NCBI RefSeq assembly: GCF_017347085.1
Contig: NZ_JADPSA010000016.1
Coordinates: 62,001-126,000 of the forward strand
Direction of reading: 5' to 3'
DNA from: Nesterenkonia sp. E16_10
Lineage (GTDB): Bacteria > Actinomycetota > Actinomycetes > Actinomycetales > Micrococcaceae
Length of the DNA: 64,000 bases
Under the pieces are notes generated by a model. The model was not told the DNA's origin. It was given only the letters and a program-made list of their open reading frames with translations, and did no database searches. Both the position numbers and the translations under genes were made by a program. Within the stretch, counting starts at the first letter, position 1. Each line of letters opens with the position of its first letter. Below are positions 41,004 through 50,956 of this stretch, piece after piece.

Positions 41004-43033
41004 GCGTGAGCACCAGCCGGTCCACGGGATACCGGGAGACCACGGACCTGCTCGAGCGCGCGGTCACCGCCATGGGTGGGGTCAAGCGCGAAGGTCAGGT
41101 GACCATGGCCGAGCATGTGGCCATGGCGCTACGCAAGCGCCGCCACCTGCTGGTCCAGGCCGGCACCGGCACAGGCAAGTCTCTTGCCTACCTGGTGCCG
41201 GCGGTGGTCCACGCCTTGGACGCGGAGAAACCGGTGCTGATCTCCACCGCCACCCTCGCGCTGCAGGCCCAGATCATGGGCCGAGACCTGCCGCGGCTGC
41301 TGGAGAACATCGCGGAACATGTGGAACGTCCGGTGGACGTCGCCCTGGTGAAGGGCCGGGCGAACTACGCCTGCAAACACAAGATGGACGGCGGCTTCCC
41401 CGAGGACGACGACGAGCAGGCGCTCTTCGCGTTCGCCGATGAACCCACCGGCGGGGTCACCGCCTTCGAGCCCGGCTCCCAGCTGGGCAAGGAGATCGTG
41501 ACGCTGCGCGAGTGGGCCGAGGTCACCGAGACCGGAGATCGCGACGACCTGCCCCAGGGGGTGACCGACCGGGCCTGGCGCCAGATCTCGGTCAACGCCG
41601 TGGACTGCATCGGGCCGCGCAAATGCCCGATGGCCGCCGAGTGCTTCTCCGAGCGCGCCCGCGAGAAGGCCAAGGACGCCGACCTGGTCATCACCAACCA
41701 CGCCATGCTCGCCATCGACGCCTTCGAAGGCCTCGACGTGCTGCCAGACCACGACGCCGTCATCGTCGATGAGGCCCACGAACTGGCCGACCGGGTGACC
41801 TCCGCCGTCACCGCCCAGCTCTCGGCGCAGATGATCAAGGCCGCAGCCTCCTCCGCAAAACGTCACACCGCGATCAACGTCGAGGCGCTGCAGAGCTCCG
41901 CGGTCGCCGTGGAGGCGGCCTTCCACCGAGTCGACTCAGGTCTGCTCGCGCGGGGTCTCAACCCCCAGCAGCGCGAGGCGATCGAGCTGGCCCGCAACGC
42001 CGCGCGCACCGCGCTCTCCGACTCCAAGCCCACCGGCGACGCCGAGGCCGATCCTGGTCGCAGCACCGCCAGGTCCCGGATGCAGGCCGTGCTCGACACC
42101 GCCAACCGGATCCTCGACTCCCCGGAGACCCCCGATGTGGTCTGGCTGAACCGCCCCGGCGCGTTCGTGCCGGGACGGGGCTACCAGGAGGCCGATCTCG
42201 AGGAATCCCCGCTCATCTACGTCGCGCCCACCTCCGTGGCCGGGCGGCTGCGCGAAGGCCTCTTCGGGGATCGCACCGTGGTGCTGACCTCCGCCACGCT
42301 GACCATCGGCGACAGCTTCGATCCCGTGGCCGGTTCACTGGGGCTGGCGGGGGAGAAGGCCCCGGCCTGGGACGCCGTAGACGTGGGAAGCCCCTTCGAC
42401 TACCCCAAGCAGGGGGTGCTCTACGTCGCCAAGCACCTGCCGCCGCCGTCGATGAAGACCGCGCAGGCCCAGCGCGATGAGCTGGCCGGCCTGATCGAAG
42501 CCTCGAAGGGCGCGACCCTGGCGCTGTTCTCCTCCCGTCGGGCGGCCGAGGAGGCGGCCGAGGACCTGCGTCAGCGTCTGGACCTCCCGATCCTCTGCCA
42601 GGGTGATTCCACCATGTCCTCGCTGGTGCGCGCCTTTGCCGAGGATGAGGAGACCTGCCTGTTCGGCACCATGAGCCTGTGGCAGGGTGTGGATGTGCCC
42701 GGACGCTCCTGCCGACTGGTGGCCATCGATCGGATCCCGTTCCCCCGCCCGGACGACCCGCTGGTCAGCGCGCGCAGCCAAGAGGTCACCCGGCATGGCG
42801 GCAACGGGTTCATGCAGGTCGCGGCCACCCACGCCGCCACCCGGCTGGCCCAGGGCGCTGGACGACTGATCCGCACCTCCCAGGACAAGGGGGTGCTGGC
42901 GATCCTTGACTCACGCCTGGCCAACGCGCGCTACGGCGGCTTCCTGAAACAGTCGATGCCAGATTTCTGGCCCACCGTGAACGGGGACCTGGCCCGCGGG
43001 GCGCTCGCCCGGCTCGCCGAGCTGGAGAGCTAG
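41000..43033 (+). CDS. dinG: ATP-dependent DNA helicase DinG/XPD-like
   Basis: A 677-residue superfamily 2 helicase. Walker A QAGTGTGKS is near residues 52-60, then the DEAH box (VDEAHEL, about residue 256) and C-terminal motifs TSATLTIGDSF and QGVDVPG. Four cysteines between motifs I and II (NYACK, VDCIG, RKCPM, AECFS) fit the 4Fe-4S cluster of the XPD/DinG group. Start is TTG 41000, overlapping the hflX stop, or GTG 41006. No LexA box is seen directly upstream; it is probably transcribed with hflX. Confidence 0.93.
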   Translation: MSVSTSRSTGYRETTDLLERAVTAMGGVKREGQVTMAEHVAMALRKRRHLLVQAGTGTGKSLAYLVPAVVHALDAEKPVLISTATLALQAQIMGRDLPRLLENIAEHVERPVDVALVKGRANYACKHKMDGGFPEDDDEQALFAFADEPTGGVTAFEPGSQLGKEIVTLREWAEVTETGDRDDLPQGVTDRAWRQISVNAVDCIGPRKCPMAAECFSERAREKAKDADLVITNHAMLAIDAFEGLDVLPDHDAVIVDEAHELADRVTSAVTAQLSAQMIKAAASSAKRHTAINVEALQSSAVAVEAAFHRVDSGLLARGLNPQQREAIELARNAARTALSDSKPTGDAEADPGRSTARSRMQAVLDTANRILDSPETPDVVWLNRPGAFVPGRGYQEADLEESPLIYVAPTSVAGRLREGLFGDRTVVLTSATLTIGDSFDPVAGSLGLAGEKAPAWDAVDVGSPFDYPKQGVLYVAKHLPPPSMKTAQAQRDELAGLIEASKGATLALFSSRRAAEEAAEDLRQRLDLPILCQGDSTMSSLVRAFAEDEETCLFGTMSLWQGVDVPGRSCRLVAIDRIPFPRPDDPLVSARSQEVTRHGGNGFMQVAATHAATRLAQGAGRLIRTSQDKGVLAILDSRLANARYGGFLKQSMPDFWPTVNGDLARGALARLAELES

Positions 43034-43144
43034 CCGGACCGCGGCGATACGGCAGGTGTTGCCGATGGTGCAGCGCCGCCGAGGTGGGACCGCAGAACTC
43101 GGATCGATCCAGCACGATGGTTGGCCACGAGAGGCCGGTAGACG

Positions 43145-44575
43145 ATGACAGATTCCACAGGTCCAGCGGGCCCGGCAGGTCCGGCAGGCCCAGCGGGACT
43201 AGGACGCCCGGGAGGCATAGGACGCCCAGCAGTTTCGAGGCGTCCCAGCGCCGCAGTCGCCTTCGGGCTGTTCGCGGCAGCGTTCATCCTGACCGGCTGC
43301 GGCGTGGGCGTTGATGACGACGACGCCGGCTCAGCCCCCTCTGAGGTTTCGAACTCCCAGCCGCCGGGCACCGACCATGAGGAAGCCGACCCGGGGGAGG
43401 CTGGCGGAACTCCCACGGAGACTGCTGAGCCGTCCACGGAGGAGTTCACCATCGCCGGCGCCGGGGACGTGCTCCTGCACGGCCCGGTGCTCGATCAGGC
43501 GGCCGTCCTCGCCGATGACGCGGACTACTCCTTCGCGCCGCTCATGCGAGGAGTCGAAGACCTCATCGGCGGCGCGGACCTCGCGTTGTGCGGACTGGAG
43601 ACCCAGATCGCTCCCGAGGGCGTGGAGCCCGCCGGATACCCGGTGTTCGCCGCACCGCCGGAGATCGCCGCCGACCTCGGCGAGGTCGGCTTCCACGGCT
43701 GCTCCACGGCGAACAACCATTCCTTCGACCAGGGTCGCGCCGGGCAGAAGCGCACGCTTGACGTCCTCGATGACGCGGCACTGGGTCATGCGGGCACAGC
43801 ACGGACCGAGGCCGAGGCGGAGCAGCCTCAGCTCTACACCCTGGAACGCGGCGGACGCGAAGTGACCGTGGCGCACCTGGCCACCACCATGCTGCACAAC
43901 CAGGCCGCCCCGCCGCCGGAGGACGAGAGGTGGCGGGTCGCGGATGTCTCTGCCCAGGAGCTCACCGACCAGGCGGCCATGGCGCGGGAGGACGGCGCCG
44001 ACGTCGTGGTCGCCTCCGTGCACTGGGGCGAGGAGTATGCCCATGAGCCGGCCCAGGAACAGCGAGCCTATGGAGAGGCGCTGGCCGCCGGTGGCGAGGT
44101 CGATGTGGTGTTCGGCAGCCATTCACACACGCCGCAGCCGTTGGAGCGTCTCGAGGGCGGCCCGACGGATGAGGGCATGTGGGTGGTGTGGTCGATGGGG
44201 AACTTCCTGTCCAACCAGGACGAGGCCTGCTGCGTCCCGGAGACCGCCAGCGGGACCGTGGTCTACGCCACGGTGGAGGTCGACGAGGATGCCGCGCGGG
44301 TCAGCGGCCTGGACTGGCTGCCCGTCACGGTGGATCGAGGTCCCACCGATGAAGAGCCGCACCGGGGAATCTGGCCGCTGCGCGACCTCACGCAGGGGAA
44401 GACTCCCTCGGGCGTTAAACTGAGCCCGGGAAGGATCGAGGACCGGTGGTCACGGATGCTCGACGTCATGACCGAGCAGCAGCTTCGTGAGGATCCACCC
44501 GCGCCCACGGGGGACGAACCAACGGTGGTGCAACGAAGTCACGAGAGCGCAGCGCCGAGCCAGGACCACGGGTGA
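43145..44575 (+). CDS. CapA-family lipoprotein with collagen-like N-terminus
   Basis: A 476-residue exported protein of the CapA/PgsA (poly-gamma-glutamate capsule) metallophosphatase-like family. Landmarks are IAGAGDVLLHGP, DLALCGLETQI, STANNHSFDQG, VVVASVHWGEEY and VVFGSHSHTPQPLE. The lipobox LTGC is at residues 49-52. Before the hydrophobic segment is a Gly-Pro-Ala repeat (residues 6-18) plus a Gly/Arg/Pro stretch, an odd cytoplasmic prefix for a lipoprotein. Function in cell-surface polymer metabolism is inferred; a plain phosphoesterase is possible. Confidence 0.88.
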   Translation: MTDSTGPAGPAGPAGPAGLGRPGGIGRPAVSRRPSAAVAFGLFAAAFILTGCGVGVDDDDAGSAPSEVSNSQPPGTDHEEADPGEAGGTPTETAEPSTEEFTIAGAGDVLLHGPVLDQAAVLADDADYSFAPLMRGVEDLIGGADLALCGLETQIAPEGVEPAGYPVFAAPPEIAADLGEVGFHGCSTANNHSFDQGRAGQKRTLDVLDDAALGHAGTARTEAEAEQPQLYTLERGGREVTVAHLATTMLHNQAAPPPEDERWRVADVSAQELTDQAAMAREDGADVVVASVHWGEEYAHEPAQEQRAYGEALAAGGEVDVVFGSHSHTPQPLERLEGGPTDEGMWVVWSMGNFLSNQDEACCVPETASGTVVYATVEVDEDAARVSGLDWLPVTVDRGPTDEEPHRGIWPLRDLTQGKTPSGVKLSPGRIEDRWSRMLDVMTEQQLREDPPAPTGDEPTVVQRSHESAAPSQDHG

Positions 44576-44608
44576 GCGCAGAGCCGAGGCGCCGAGAGCG
44601 CGACTGGC

Positions 44609-45322
44609 TCAGAGGCTGCGCAGCACCGTGACGACCTTGCCCATGATGGTGGACTCGTCACCGAGGATCGGCTCGTACTGTCGGTTCTGTGGCAGCAGCC
44701 AGACGTGGCCGTCGCGGCGCTTGAGGGTCTTCACCGTGGCCTCGTCCTCGAGCAGTGCGGCAACGATGTCCCCGTTCTCCGCGGTGCTCTGCCGACGCAC
44801 CACCACCCAGTCGCCCTCGAAGATCCCGGCCTCGATCATCGAGTCGCCGCGGACCTGAAGCATGAACAGCTCGCCCTCGCCGGTGAGCTGGCGCGGCAGC
44901 GGCATGATGTCTTCGACCTGCTGATCGGCGAGGATCGGTCCGCCGGCCGCGATCTGGCCCACCACAGGGATCTCAGAGATCCGGCTGTCGGACTGGGTGC
45001 GGTAGCCCTGCAGATCGACCACCGAGTCGCGGGCTGCGGCCTCCTGGGCCTGTTCGCTGAGCACCGGAGTCCCGGCTGAGTCCCGCAGCACCTCCATGGC
45101 GCGGGGCCGTCCGGGCACCCGTCGGAGATAGCCCAGCTCCTGGAGTCGCGCCAGCTGGTGGGTCACCGAGGAGAGCGAGGCCAGCCCGCAGGAGTCACCG
45201 ATCTCACGCATGGAGGGCGGGTAGCTGCGCTCAGCCAAGGATTCCTGGATGACGTCGACGATCTGACGCTGCCGATCGGTGAGTCGCGGCGCTGCCGATG
45301 AGTCCCTGGTGTTCTGCGCCAT
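44609..45322 (-). CDS. lexA: LexA repressor
   Basis: A 237-residue SOS repressor and self-cleaving serine protease. Winged helix: [28 protein letters not shown] and [18 protein letters not shown]. The cleavage-site Ala-Gly lies in [11 protein letters not shown], the catalytic Ser in GDSMIEAGI and the Lys in [10 protein letters not shown]. The start is taken as 45322 because GGAGG lies 5 nt upstream; the frame extends to 45463, but that part reads as untranslated leader. It diverges from a LysM gene, with LexA-box-like palindromes in the gap. Confidence 0.95.
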   Translation of the reverse strand: MAQNTRDSSAAPRLTDRQRQIVDVIQESLAERSYPPSMREIGDSCGLASLSSVTHQLARLQELGYLRRVPGRPRAMEVLRDSAGTPVLSEQAQEAAARDSVVDLQGYRTQSDSRISEIPVVGQIAAGGPILADQQVEDIMPLPRQLTGEGELFMLQVRGDSMIEAGIFEGDWVVVRRQSTAENGDIVAALLEDEATVKTLKRRDGHVWLLPQNRQYEPILGDESTIMGKVVTVLRSL

Positions 45323-45507
45323 TGCTGCCTCCATATGTTGTGCCGAGCGTTCTGCGTCCCACGCCGATGTCCTGCTGCCCCGGTGGAACTGGAGCCGCGC
45401 CGGGCCCGGTCTGGTCTTGCTGGACCGGTCTGGAGCTGCGCCGCCCAGGACCCATGTCGGCATCCATGTCAGAGCCTGCTGATGGACTGTTCCCTGTGAG
45501 ATTCGCT

Positions 45508-45523
45508 TCGAAGATCACTTCGA
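45508..45523. promoter_or_regulatory. LexA box of lexA
   Basis: TCGAAG-ATCA-CTTCGA has perfect dyad arms and matches the TCGAAC-N4-GTTCGA consensus at 10 of 12 arm positions. It lies 186 bp upstream of the chosen lexA start, implying autoregulation and a long 5' leader. The 322-bp gap 45323-45644 holds this site, the two LysM-side boxes and the lexA leader; I see no further gene there. Confidence 0.65.
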
Positions 45524-45591
45524 ACTTGGCGCTCAGGTTACTCGAAATCGTAGAGAGATTCCATTGATTCTGCGGCGAGTCTGGTCAAGTT

Positions 45592-45627
45592 TCGAATCTA
45601 TGTGCTAGAAATAGTACACACGTTCGA
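45592..45627. promoter_or_regulatory. Two tandem degenerate LexA boxes before the LysM gene
   Basis: 45592-45607 (TCGAAT-CTAT-GTGCTA) and 45612-45627 (TAGTAC-ACAC-GTTCGA) each keep one near-perfect half-site. They are 20 bp apart start to start, two helical turns, and end 17 bp before the LysM start codon. Confidence 0.5.
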
Positions 45628-45644
45628 ATGAGAGGTTCTTTCCC

Positions 45645-46010
45645 ATGAGTACAGCGCAGCTTGCACTTGCACCTGTCGACTCTGCACCCGCCTCGGCGGT
45701 GCACCTCACTCGCCGCGGTCGTTTCCTCCTGCTAGGTCTGCCCGCGCTGGCCGTCCTGGCGGTCGCACTCTTGGGGGCGCTCCTGCTCGCCACCTCCCTG
45801 CTCAACCAGGCACAGGCGTCCTCCGGCGGGGTCCCCGGCGTGGACGCCCAGGTCGTCACCGTCGGCGCGGGGGACACCCTCTGGAGCGTGGCCGCCTCTG
45901 TGGAATCCGAGGAGCACACTCAGGTCCTGATCGGCCAGATCGCTGAGCTCAACGGCCTCGACGACTCGGCACTCACCCCGGGCCAGGAGCTGTTCGTCCC
46001 GCAGGACTGA
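45645..46010 (+). CDS. LysM-domain membrane protein, putative SOS cell-division inhibitor
   Basis: A 121-residue protein with one membrane helix (about residues 27-52) and an extracytoplasmic LysM peptidoglycan-binding domain (about residues 70-118, VTVGAGDTLWSVAASV to LTPGQELFVPQD). Divergence from lexA, plus LexA-like boxes in its promoter, is the arrangement of YneA in Bacillus and Rv2719c (ChiZ) in mycobacteria, which delay division during DNA damage. Role inferred from context. Ribosome site GAGAGG precedes the ATG. Confidence 0.85.
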   Translation: MSTAQLALAPVDSAPASAVHLTRRGRFLLLGLPALAVLAVALLGALLLATSLLNQAQASSGGVPGVDAQVVTVGAGDTLWSVAASVESEEHTQVLIGQIAELNGLDDSALTPGQELFVPQD

Positions 46011-46051
46011 GCCGGCCCACGGGGCGCTCGGGTCGGTGCACGTCACCGGGC

Positions 46052-46057
46052 TAGAAT
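46052..46057 (+). promoter_or_regulatory. -10 TAGAAT for hisC (leaderless)
   Basis: TAGAAT ends 6 nt before GTG 46064. Confidence 0.5.
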
Positions 46058-46063
46058 GACCCG

Positions 46064-47203
46064 GTGACTTCATCCCGCTCCAGGAACCTGTCCAGACTGC
46101 CGCTGCGCGAGGAGCTCCAGGGTCAAGAGCCCTACGGAGCCCCGCAGCTGAGCGTGAAGGCGATGCTCAACGTCAACGAGACCACCTATGACGTCCCCGC
46201 AGATGTGGTCGACGCCATCGGCAAAGAGGTCCGACTGGCAGCCGCCCAGCTCAACCGCTACCCAGACCGTGAATTCTCGGTGCTGCGGGAGAAGCTCGCC
46301 GAATACCTGAACCGAGATCTCGTCTCGGAGAGCGAGCCGGCCGCCCTCACGGCCGAGAACATCTGGGCCGCCAATGGCTCCAACGAGATCATGCAGCACA
46401 TCCTGCAGGCCTTCGCCGGGCCGGGCCGCTCCGTGCTCTCCTTCCCGCCGACCTACTCGATGTATCCGCTCTACGCCCGCGGCACCTACAGCGAGTACAT
46501 CGCCGGCACCCGCGCCGCGGACTTCACCCAGAGCCCCGCAGATGTCGCCGCGCAGATCCGTGAGCACCGCCCGAACGTCGTGATCCTGTGTTCGCCGAAC
46601 AACCCCACCGGCACCGCGCTGTCCCTGGAGACCGTGGAGGCCGCCTACGCCGCGGCCGAGGAGTCGGACACCATGGTGGTGGTGGATGAGGCCTACGGAG
46701 AGTTCCGACAGTCCGGCACCGGATCGGCGCTGGCCCTGCTGCCGGGACGAGAGCGGCTGATCGTCTCCCGGACCATGAGCAAGGCCTTCGCGCTGGCCGG
46801 GGGCAGGCTCGGCTACCTCGCCGCGGCCCCAGAGGTCACCGACGCCATGCGACTGGTCCGACTGCCCTATCACCTCTCCGCGGTGACCCAGGCGACAGCC
46901 ATCGCCGCCCTGGACCACTCGGCGACCCTGATGGCCAACGTGGAACGCATCAAGGACCAGCGCGATCGGATCGTCACCGCTCTGGAAGCGATGGGGCTGC
47001 GCCCGGCGCCCTCGGACGCGAACTTCGTCTTCTTCGGCGGACTCGACGATGAGAAGGCCGCGTGGCAGCACCTCCTCCAGGACGGGATCCTGATCCGCGA
47101 TGTCGGGATCCCCGGGCATCTGCGGGTGACCGCCGGGACCGAGCCGGAGACCTCCGACTTCCTGGCCTCACTGCAGCGCTTCATCACCAGCACCACCGCG
47201 TAG
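46064..47203 (+). CDS. hisC: Histidinol-phosphate aminotransferase
   Basis: A 379-residue PLP-dependent class I/II aminotransferase of histidine synthesis. [11 protein letters not shown] near the N-terminus, [18 protein letters not shown] and the PLP lysine in [17 protein letters not shown] are present. GTG start just after a TAGAAT -10. It heads the hisC-hisB-hisH-priA genes. Its TAG stop overlaps a TAGACT hexamer that could be a second promoter for hisB. Confidence 0.94.
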   Translation: MTSSRSRNLSRLPLREELQGQEPYGAPQLSVKAMLNVNETTYDVPADVVDAIGKEVRLAAAQLNRYPDREFSVLREKLAEYLNRDLVSESEPAALTAENIWAANGSNEIMQHILQAFAGPGRSVLSFPPTYSMYPLYARGTYSEYIAGTRAADFTQSPADVAAQIREHRPNVVILCSPNNPTGTALSLETVEAAYAAAEESDTMVVVDEAYGEFRQSGTGSALALLPGRERLIVSRTMSKAFALAGGRLGYLAAAPEVTDAMRLVRLPYHLSAVTQATAIAALDHSATLMANVERIKDQRDRIVTALEAMGLRPAPSDANFVFFGGLDDEKAAWQHLLQDGILIRDVGIPGHLRVTAGTEPETSDFLASLQRFITSTTA

Positions 47204-47206
47204 ACT
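47201..47206 (+). promoter_or_regulatory. -10 TAGACT overlapping the hisC stop, possible hisB promoter
   Basis: The hisC stop codon TAG opens TAGACT. Initiation about 7 nt later would give a leader of about 30 nt carrying the hisB ribosome site GCAGGAG. Confidence 0.35.
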
Positions 47207-47241
47207 TAGATGTTGGCGTACCCCACCACCAAGCAGGAGTT

Positions 47242-47859
47242 ATGGGAGCAGAATTGATCTCTGGGCGCATCGCCCGGATGGAACGTGTCACCAGCGAGTC
47301 CAGCGTCAAGGTCCGGATGGACCTCGATGGCACCGGGACCTCGAACATCAGCACCGGCGTGCCGTTCTATGACCACATGCTCACCGCGCTGTCCCGGCAT
47401 TCGCTCATCGACCTCGACGTGGAGTCGTCCGGCGACATCCACATCGATGTGCACCACACCGTGGAGGACACCGCGATCGTGCTCGGTGAGGTGCTGCGCG
47501 TCGCGCTCGGGGACAAGCGGGGCATCCGCCGGTTCGGCAATGCCACCATCCCGCTGGACGAGGCGATCGCGCAGGCCGTGGTCGATGTCTCCGGCAGGCC
47601 CTACCTGGTGCACTCCGGGGAACCCGAAGGTCAGCAGTATCACCTCATCGGAGGGCACTTCACCGGTTCCATGACCCGCCATGTCTTCGAGGCGATCACG
47701 TACCACTCCGGGATCTGCCTGCACATGACCCTGCTCGGCGGACGCGACCCGCACCACATCGTGGAGGCCCAGTTCAAGGCCTTCGCCCGGGCCCTGCGCG
47801 AAGCCGTGGAGTCTGACCCCCGCACCGACGAGATCCCCTCCACCAAGGGTGCCCTGTGA
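47242..47859 (+). CDS. hisB: Imidazoleglycerol-phosphate dehydratase
   Basis: A 205-residue manganese enzyme of histidine synthesis. The metal-binding motifs [24 protein letters not shown] and [17 protein letters not shown] are intact. Monofunctional form, without the phosphatase domain of enterobacterial HisB. ATG 47242 has CAGGAG 6 nt upstream. Overlaps hisH by GTGA. Confidence 0.95.
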   Translation: MGAELISGRIARMERVTSESSVKVRMDLDGTGTSNISTGVPFYDHMLTALSRHSLIDLDVESSGDIHIDVHHTVEDTAIVLGEVLRVALGDKRGIRRFGNATIPLDEAIAQAVVDVSGRPYLVHSGEPEGQQYHLIGGHFTGSMTRHVFEAITYHSGICLHMTLLGGRDPHHIVEAQFKAFARALREAVESDPRTDEIPSTKGAL

Positions 47860-48497
47860 GCGGCAGGCCCGACGTCGTCGTCCTGGACTACGGTTCAGGC
47901 AACATCCACTCCGCGGTCCGGGCGCTGGAGCGCGCCGGCGCGGAGGTCACCCTGACCAAGGACACCGACGCGGTGCTCAACGCCTCCGGACTCGTGGTGC
48001 CCGGTGTGGGCGCCTTCGCCGCGGTGATGTCCGCGCTGCGCGAGATCGATGGACCCCGCTGGATCGGACGCCGGATCGCCGGCTCCCGCCCGGTGCTCGG
48101 CATCTGTGTGGGCCACCAGGTGATGTTCGACCGCGGAGTCGAGCACGGAATCCCCGCAGAGGGCCTGGGGGAGTGGCCCGGTGAGGTCACCGCACTGCCC
48201 GCTGACGCCGTGGTCCCGCACATGGGGTGGAACACCGTGCGTCCTCCCGAGGACAGCGTGCTCTTCGAGGGGCTTGCCGACGAGCGGTTCTACTTCGTGC
48301 ACTCCTATGCCGTGCAGTCCTGGGACTTCGATCAGTCCGTGCAGTCCATGCACCCGCCGAAGGTCACCTGGAGCCACCACGGCACCGACTTCGTCGCCGC
48401 CGTGGAGAACGGGCCGCTCTCGGCCACCCAGTTCCACCCGGAGAAGTCCGGCGACGCCGGGATGCAGCTGCTGCGCAACTGGATCCTGAGTCTCTGA
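47856..48497 (+). CDS. hisH: Imidazole glycerol phosphate synthase subunit HisH
   Basis: A 213-residue class I glutamine amidotransferase that supplies ammonia to HisF. The nucleophile is in [11 protein letters not shown] (Met is more usual than His after VG), and the His and Glu of the triad lie in [10 protein letters not shown]. The N-terminal [10 protein letters not shown] is typical. GTG start overlapping the hisB stop. HisF itself is not within the window. Confidence 0.95.
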   Translation: MSGRPDVVVLDYGSGNIHSAVRALERAGAEVTLTKDTDAVLNASGLVVPGVGAFAAVMSALREIDGPRWIGRRIAGSRPVLGICVGHQVMFDRGVEHGIPAEGLGEWPGEVTALPADAVVPHMGWNTVRPPEDSVLFEGLADERFYFVHSYAVQSWDFDQSVQSMHPPKVTWSHHGTDFVAAVENGPLSATQFHPEKSGDAGMQLLRNWILSL

Positions 48498-48604
48498 CCG
48501 GAGTCCCCGAAGCCCCGGCGGTGACCTGCGGGTCCGCCGCCGGCGCATCTGATCCACCCAGACATACCTCCCGATAAGCCCCACCACCAGCCGAAAGTTG
48601 ATCC

Positions 48605-49366
48605 ATGACTGAGTCCTCCGCGACCACCGCCCCCGTTCCCGCCCTGGAGCTGCTGCCCGCCGTCGATGTGGCCGACGGTCAGGCCGTGCGACTGGTCCAG
48701 GGTGAGGCCGGCTCCGAGACCGGCTACGGCGACCCGCTGGAGGCGGCACTGAACTGGCAGCAGCAGGGCGCGGAATGGATCCACCTGGTGGACCTCGACG
48801 CCGCCTTCGGTCGCGGTGACAACCGGGACATCATGGCCCGGGTGGTCAGGGAGCTGGGCGTGAAGATCGAGCTCTCCGGCGGCATCCGCGACGACGAGTC
48901 CCTGGACCGCGCCCTGGAGCTCGGCGCCACCCGGGTCAACCTCGGCACAGCCGCGCTGGAGGACCCGGAGTGGACCGCCCGCGCCATCGAGCGCCACGGC
49001 GACGCGATCGCCGTGGGCCTGGACGTGCGCGGCGAGACCCTCGCCGCCCGCGGCTGGACCCGCGAGGGCGGCAACATCTGGGAGGTGCTGCAGCGCCTCG
49101 AGGACGCCGGCTGCCCCCGCTATGTGGTCACCGACGTCACCAAGGACGGCACCCTGCGCGGCCCCAACACCGAACTGCTCGCCCAGGTCTGCGCCAAGAC
49201 GCGCAAGCCCGTGGTCGCCTCCGGAGGCATCTCCTCGCTCGAGGACGTCGCCGCGCTGGCCAAGATGGTCTCCCTCGGCGTCGAGGGCGCCATCATGGGC
49301 AAGGCGCTCTACGCAGGGAAGTTCGAGTTCCCTGAGGCGCTGAAGGTGGCCGCAGCCTCCGCATGA
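48605..49366 (+). CDS. priA: Phosphoribosyl isomerase A (HisA/PriA)
   Basis: A 253-residue TIM-barrel isomerase. In actinobacteria this protein serves both histidine (ProFAR isomerase) and tryptophan (PRA isomerase, TrpF) synthesis. The two catalytic aspartates are in [18 protein letters not shown] and in [17 protein letters not shown] 107-nt gap separates it from hisH and ATGA overlap joins it to the next gene. Dual activity is known for the family, not shown by this sequence. Confidence 0.94.
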   Translation: MTESSATTAPVPALELLPAVDVADGQAVRLVQGEAGSETGYGDPLEAALNWQQQGAEWIHLVDLDAAFGRGDNRDIMARVVRELGVKIELSGGIRDDESLDRALELGATRVNLGTAALEDPEWTARAIERHGDAIAVGLDVRGETLAARGWTREGGNIWEVLQRLEDAGCPRYVVTDVTKDGTLRGPNTELLAQVCAKTRKPVVASGGISSLEDVAALAKMVSLGVEGAIMGKALYAGKFEFPEALKVAAASA

Positions 49367-50262
49367 GCCAGAACGCCGCCAGCAAGGATCTTCCCGGACA
49401 TATCGCTGCCCTGCTGCAGCGTGCACCTCGAGACGCGCAGGGTCGCCCCGCGGACTCTGCCGGGATTCCCTGGGCGGATCGCGATCTCTCGGCGGAGGGC
49501 AACCCGCTGCACACCTTCGACGGCGACGACGGCCTGGCCACCCCCGCGGTCCGCTCCGCCCGGGAGCGGCTGCTCGCCGGGGAGCTCGACGAGGCAGGAT
49601 TTGTCAACGCCCTCATCGGCCAGCGGCTCTTCGTCCCGGTCCTCGCCGAGCTGGCCGAGGAGGCCGAACCGGTCCCGGCCAGCGGGACCGGCGAGGAGAA
49701 CGCCCCGGTGGGGGACAAGCAGGCCGATATCACCCTGATCAGCCTCACCAACCGCGACGGCCGGACCACCATGCCGGTGTTCAGCTCGGTGCAGGCGCTC
49801 ACGGCGTGGCACGAGAAGGCGCGGCCCGTGGCGGCCGAGACCGAGCGGATCATGCTGGCAACCCTTGCCGAGGGTGCCGAGCTGGCGGTGCTGGATCCGG
49901 GTGCGGAGCTGACCTTCGTGCTGCGCCGCCCCGCGGTGGAGGCTCTGGCGCAGGGGACCCGTTGGTCGCCCTCGTATCAGGACCCCGAGCTGGCCGAGGC
50001 CCTGACCGGAGTCCTGGATCTGTGCCCCGGAGTCACCCAGCTGCAGCTGCAGCCCGGTGAGGGAGTGGGGACCCGCACCGCGACCGGGGATCCTGTCGCC
50101 GGGGGCGGCAGCGGACCGGAGCTGAGCATCGGCGTCGTTCTGCGGCCCGAGGCCGATGAGGTGGATGCCCGGCTGGCCCTGGCCAGTGTGCAGACCGCCC
50201 TGGAGGATGTCCAGATGCTGCGCAAACGTGCCGACTCGGTCCAGCTCAAGCTGGTCCGCTGA
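49363..50262 (+). CDS. SseB-family protein
   Basis: A 299-residue protein with an SseB N-terminal domain ([34 protein letters not shown], then [18 protein letters not shown]). SseB-type genes commonly follow priA/hisA in actinobacteria, as here by ATGA overlap, but their cellular role is not established. The C-terminal part (about residues 180-299) looks like a second alpha/beta domain. No membrane segment. Confidence 0.85.
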   Translation: MSQNAASKDLPGHIAALLQRAPRDAQGRPADSAGIPWADRDLSAEGNPLHTFDGDDGLATPAVRSARERLLAGELDEAGFVNALIGQRLFVPVLAELAEEAEPVPASGTGEENAPVGDKQADITLISLTNRDGRTTMPVFSSVQALTAWHEKARPVAAETERIMLATLAEGAELAVLDPGAELTFVLRRPAVEALAQGTRWSPSYQDPELAEALTGVLDLCPGVTQLQLQPGEGVGTRTATGDPVAGGGSGPELSIGVVLRPEADEVDARLALASVQTALEDVQMLRKRADSVQLKLVR

Positions 50263-50316
50263 ACCGAGGCCGTTGGACTCCGGGCTTCGGGGCAGAGCCC
50301 GTCTCGCAGCCTGAGC

Positions 50317-50901
50317 TCAGGCCCGGTCTGCCGCCGCCACGGTGTCCTTGATCTGCTCGCAGATCTGTCGCAGCGTATCCGCCTCGGCGTCGTCCAGTGC
50401 AGGGTGGAAGAGCTGCTTGATATGGGTCGCATGCAGCCGGGAGGCCTGTTCGAAGACGCGGTGGCCCTCTTCTGTGAGCTGGGCGGTCATGCCGCGCCGG
50501 TCCTCGGCGTCGGCGAAGCGATCGATCAAGCCGCGCTTCTGCAGCGACTTGACCTGGTAGGAGAGCCGAGAGGGAGAGAAGACCATGCCTTCGGCGAGTT
50601 CCCCCATACGAAGCTGATGGTCCTCGGCCTCGGCCAGAAGCAGCATCAGGTTATAGTCGCTGAGCCGCAGCCCGGTGCTGGTGTGCAGCCGCTTCTCCAT
50701 GCGGTCGCTGATGATCGCGGAGGTCTCGAAGAAGGACCGCCAGGCGCGGGCCTTGGGAGAGAACCCGGTGAGGTCCTGCCGGCTCCGCGGGTCCTCGAGC
50801 TCCGCGGTGCTCTCGGCGGCCTCGGCGGTCGCCTCCTCGGGTGCGCTCTGCCCGGACGCGTCCGCGGCGTCACCGGTGGTGTCACTGTGGCCTGCCGTCA
50901 C
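50317..50901 (-). CDS. MarR-family transcriptional regulator
   Basis: A 194-residue winged-helix protein: LRLSDYNLMLLLAEAEDHQLRMGEL, the recognition helix FSPSRLSYQVKSLQKRGLI and the wing FADAEDRRGMTAQLTEEG. About 40 acidic residues precede the core. GTG start with GAAGGGG upstream. It lies downstream of the PepSY lipoprotein gene on the same strand and has a possible own -10 (TAGAAT on the minus strand near 50950). Target unknown. Confidence 0.88.
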   Translation of the reverse strand: MTAGHSDTTGDAADASGQSAPEEATAEAAESTAELEDPRSRQDLTGFSPKARAWRSFFETSAIISDRMEKRLHTSTGLRLSDYNLMLLLAEAEDHQLRMGELAEGMVFSPSRLSYQVKSLQKRGLIDRFADAEDRRGMTAQLTEEGHRVFEQASRLHATHIKQLFHPALDDAEADTLRQICEQIKDTVAAADRA

Positions 50902-50956
50902 GGCGCCACCCCTTCTCTGCCCTCGTCAACTGGTACTGCAATCAGCCCATTCTATG

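Noticed and set aside
45323-45463. N-terminal extension of lexA
   Set aside because: The extra 47 codons look like untranslated leader, while GGAGG is ideally placed for the start at 45322.
45519-45537. A further LexA box starting TCGAAC-TTGG
   Set aside because: Only the left half-site matches; the right half (CGCTCA) does not fit GTTCGA.
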